Of a stretch of DNA of 64,000 bases, positions 61,927-64,000 are shown piece by piece. Under the pieces are notes generated by a model. The model did not search any database. It was not told the DNA's origin and was given only the letters and a program-made list of their open reading frames with translations. How positions within the stretch are numbered: the first letter of the stretch is position 1; the number at the start of each line of letters is the position of its first letter. Position numbers and translations under genes: made by a program. The stretch covers positions 1,736,001-1,800,000 of the forward strand of contig NZ_CP034593.1 of the NCBI RefSeq assembly GCF_003971195.1, written 5' to 3'. This DNA comes from Flaviflexus ciconiae. Lineage in GTDB: Bacteria > Actinomycetota > Actinomycetes > Actinomycetales > Actinomycetaceae.

Positions 61927-64000
61927 TCAGCTAAGCGTATAGATTTCTTTAACTGAAGCTTCGATAATATCTTGTGCTCTTTTCGCTGGGCCTCGCATGG
62001 CTTCATACTCGCGTTGAGCATTCTTGAATAGCTCACTGATTTCTTTGATCGTCACCACTGAGTGCCCCTTCAACCTCTCTCTGACTACCTCGAAGCTCAG
62101 TGCCAGAATTTCCCTATTCATCTCTCGTGAGGGCTCGAGGCTATATGACTCGACCAGGAAATCTCTCATTTCCTTATTGAGCCGAACCTGCTTAGGCAGA
62201 ATAGTTGAAAGTTGCTGAGCTTTCTTGGCAATAGTCACCATTGTGGGATTTTCCGAGTCAAATGGTACATATGGGAGTGCACCGATCTTACCGCGTGTAT
62301 AGCTCATGTACCCCCCGGATAACCCGCTGCTCGAGTGAAGGAGCTTAAACAGTTCGGACATAGCCTCACTGTTGAGCACCCCCGAGAGATAGTGCAGTTC
62401 ATCTTCACTCGCCGCAGTCACTACTACAGAGGGGATGCTTGGCAAGAATTCAATATTTTGGTCCACAACAGCCTCAATACGGACACCCAAGCCAGCAATG
62501 ACAATTTTGGGGAGTTCAGACCAAATCTTCTTCTTGATGACATCCTTTCGAACCACCGGATAGTCATACTTCGATTTAAGATAGGTAGTTTTCACTTCTC
62601 CCCACTGTTGGAAGTATGGCTCGATTGCTCCACTAGTTAACAGTTTCAGCTCCGATTCAAGGGGCTTGGAGTTTTCGTATACATGTTCCCGGAGCTTATA
62701 AGCCTCATCTACTGCCGCAGAGGTATACACTTGTGCGTAGTCAGATATAGTCCCGAATGCTCCTGCCGCTGTCAGCATCTGATTTTCTGTTGATAGCAGC
62801 GGTGTCCAGTTCTTCCAGTTCACAGTAGAGTATGAAGCTTCAGTGGTTTGCAGCGGATCCAAGCGACGTGCGACGACGACTCTATCGGTCGCAGCCAAAG
62901 CACTGACCAGCAGAATCACAGGATAGACTGCGACTTTCTCGAATACGTTGTCTTGTGATACATCTACAATGCCCTCAAGGGAAAAATCATTCTCGATGAA
63001 TTTTCGAAGCTCCCGGGCGTAGTCCTGACCAAGTACCTTATTTGGGATAATGAATCCGAATCTACCGCCTTCTCTTAGGATGCTTAGGCCCTTTTCGATG
63101 AAGGGTACATAGAGATCCCAATTGCCCTTAGCGGTCTTGTACTCCTGCGATATGTGTACCCGTTCAGCAGGTGCAGAAGTGACCATAATGTGGGATTGCA
63201 CGTAGGGAGGGTTGCCTACAACAACATCAAACCCGCCGTTTTCGAATATCTCTGGAAACGAGTCTTCCCAGCTGAACGCCTTTTCGCCTGCGACTTCAGG
63301 ACTAGCTATCAAGCTGTTGCCGCAAAGTATGTTCTCATTGAGAGTTGTCAGCTTCTCATTTTTTGACGCGGATTTTAGCCATAGACTTAGTTTGGTAATT
63401 TCTACCGATTCATCATTTACGTCTACTCCGAATATGTTCTCGCGTAGAACTTTCCGGACATATTCAGTGGTACTGAAGAGGTCTCCAGTGATTTTCTCAA
63501 TGCGTGCATACTCTGCCATAAGAAAGTCGAAGACATGGACTAGAAACGCTCCAGAGCCGCACGCAGGGTCTACAATGCGTAGCGCCCCTAGACGCACCTG
63601 ATAGTTCAAATATGCTACACGTTCACGTTTCGCATAGTTCTCAGCATTTAACCTGTCATGCAAGTTCGCCTCTTGGCGGCATTCAGATTCCATCCCCCGA
63701 ACATACTCACCTAGGGTCTGATCTATGATGAAGCGCACGATGTAATCAGGTGTGTAAAAAATCCCATCGCGTTTACGCCTGGAAAGGGTTTCTAGCGTTG
63801 AGTCAGTAGCGGCGACATCTCTGATCTCTTCCAGATCAGTGATTGATTGCTCGAAAAGATGCCCGAGGATGGTGACGCCAAGGTCTTCCTGAAAGTCATA
63901 CTGATCAAAATCCAAGATCGTTAGAAGCGCTTCGTCGCCGATCTCAAGGTCATCTAATACAGGGTCCTCGCGAAAGAGCCCGCCGTTATACCCGACGGGG
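61927..64000 (-). CDS. Restriction-modification N6-adenine methylase (Eco57I/type IIG-like), 5' end beyond window
   Basis: At least 690 residues of a large enzyme whose N-terminus lies past the right edge; the frame is open from 64000 with PVGYNGGLFRED. It has methylase motif I (VDPACGSGAFLVHVFDFLMA) and motif IV (VVGNPPYVQSH), typical of N6-adenine MTases. The C-terminal 300 residues (TSGAIEPYFQQWGEVKTTYL; YLSGVLNSEAMSELFKLLHS) resemble the TaqI-like DNA-recognition domain. The YNGGLF motif is usual near the start of the MTase part of type IIG enzymes and BREX PglX-like proteins. Whether a nuclease domain exists cannot be seen. The gene is visibly AT-richer than the core, a sign of horizontal transfer. 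Confidence 0.85.
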   Translation of the reverse strand, partial: PVGYNGGLFREDPVLDDLEIGDEALLTILDFDQYDFQEDLGVTILGHLFEQSITDLEEIRDVAATDSTLETLSRRKRDGIFYTPDYIVRFIIDQTLGEYVRGMESECRQEANLHDRLNAENYAKRERVAYLNYQVRLGALRIVDPACGSGAFLVHVFDFLMAEYARIEKITGDLFSTTEYVRKVLRENIFGVDVNDESVEITKLSLWLKSASKNEKLTTLNENILCGNSLIASPEVAGEKAFSWEDSFPEIFENGGFDVVVGNPPYVQSHIMVTSAPAERVHISQEYKTAKGNWDLYVPFIEKGLSILREGGRFGFIIPNKVLGQDYARELRKFIENDFSLEGIVDVSQDNVFEKVAVYPVILLVSALAATDRVVVARRLDPLQTTEASYSTVNWKNWTPLLSTENQMLTAAGAFGTISDYAQVYTSAAVDEAYKLREHVYENSKPLESELKLLTSGAIEPYFQQWGEVKTTYLKSKYDYPVVRKDVIKKKIWSELPKIVIAGLGVRIEAVVDQNIEFLPSIPSVVVTAASEDELHYLSGVLNSEAMSELFKLLHSSSGLSGGYMSYTRGKIGALPYVPFDSENPTMVTIAKKAQQLSTILPKQVRLNKEMRDFLVESYSLEPSREMNREILALSFEVVRERLKGHSVVTIKEISELFKNAQREYEAMRGPAKRAQDIIEASVKEIYTLS

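Noticed and set aside
59027..64000. Integration repeat of the tRNA-Lys 3' end
   Set aside because: No second copy of the T-arm/acceptor sequence was found to the right within the window.

Overview
This window is chromosomal DNA of a high-GC actinobacterium, most likely a member or close relative of the Actinomycetaceae. The evidence is a mycothiol synthase gene (mshD), actinobacterial family markers (DUF3180, DUF2516, the DUF2342 metalloprotease, a fused folB-folK), the tilS-hpt-ftsH-folE-folP-folBK order, and candidate IdeR/DtxR, ClgR, MtrA and PHO-box type sites. Species cannot be fixed from sequence alone.

Layout. 1-11.8 kb (minus strand): a tightly overlapping housekeeping run of a D,D-carboxypeptidase, DUF2342 protease, tilS, hpt, ftsH, folE, folP, folB-folK, DUF3180, two PH-domain membrane proteins and a DUF2520 Rossmann protein cut by the left edge. 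11.8-19.1 kb: ppa, a DUF1648 membrane protein, a secreted NlpC/P60 hydrolase with a long Pro-Thr linker, then a methionine block (metY, metX, alpha/beta hydrolase) behind a structured leader. metY carries a one-base frameshift. 19.3-26.4 kb (minus): a RAMA-domain protein, a large FAD/Fe-S oxidoreductase, and feoABC behind a near-consensus iron box. 26.6-34.6 kb: a seven-gene sugar-acid operon with a TctCBA transporter and two pairs of PfkB kinase plus KDPG-type aldolase, divergent from a LysR regulator. 34.7-47 kb: an RpiB-family isomerase, ppdK, a DUF308 protein, fhs, clpC, dtd, DUF2516, ygfZ, a nitrobindin-like protein and a membrane protein. 47.2-48.9 kb: a candidate free-standing structured RNA, a frameshifted GntR/FCD regulator, and a cyclase-family hydrolase. 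49.3-58.9 kb (minus): pstSCAB, a Nudix/phosphatase protein, ppk, mshD and a hypothetical protein. 58.98 kb: tRNA-Lys(UUU). 59-64 kb: an accessory segment, visibly lower in GC in places, with two lipoproteins, a phage terminase-small-subunit-like protein, gene-poor DNA and the C-terminal part of a restriction-modification methylase that runs off the right edge.

How the parts work together: the fol genes and fhs/ygfZ serve folate and one-carbon metabolism. pst, ppk and the Nudix/phosphatase gene form a phosphate and polyphosphate neighbourhood. The tct/kdg/eda operon looks like uptake and cleavage of 2-keto-3-deoxy sugar acids to pyruvate plus triose or glyceraldehyde phosphate. The least explained elements are the metY leader (small ORF, mutually exclusive hairpins, sequestered ribosome site) and the 47.26-47.40 kb RNA. 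Both apparent gene disruptions lose one C from a C run, which suggests sequence errors. All regulatory-site calls were made by eye.
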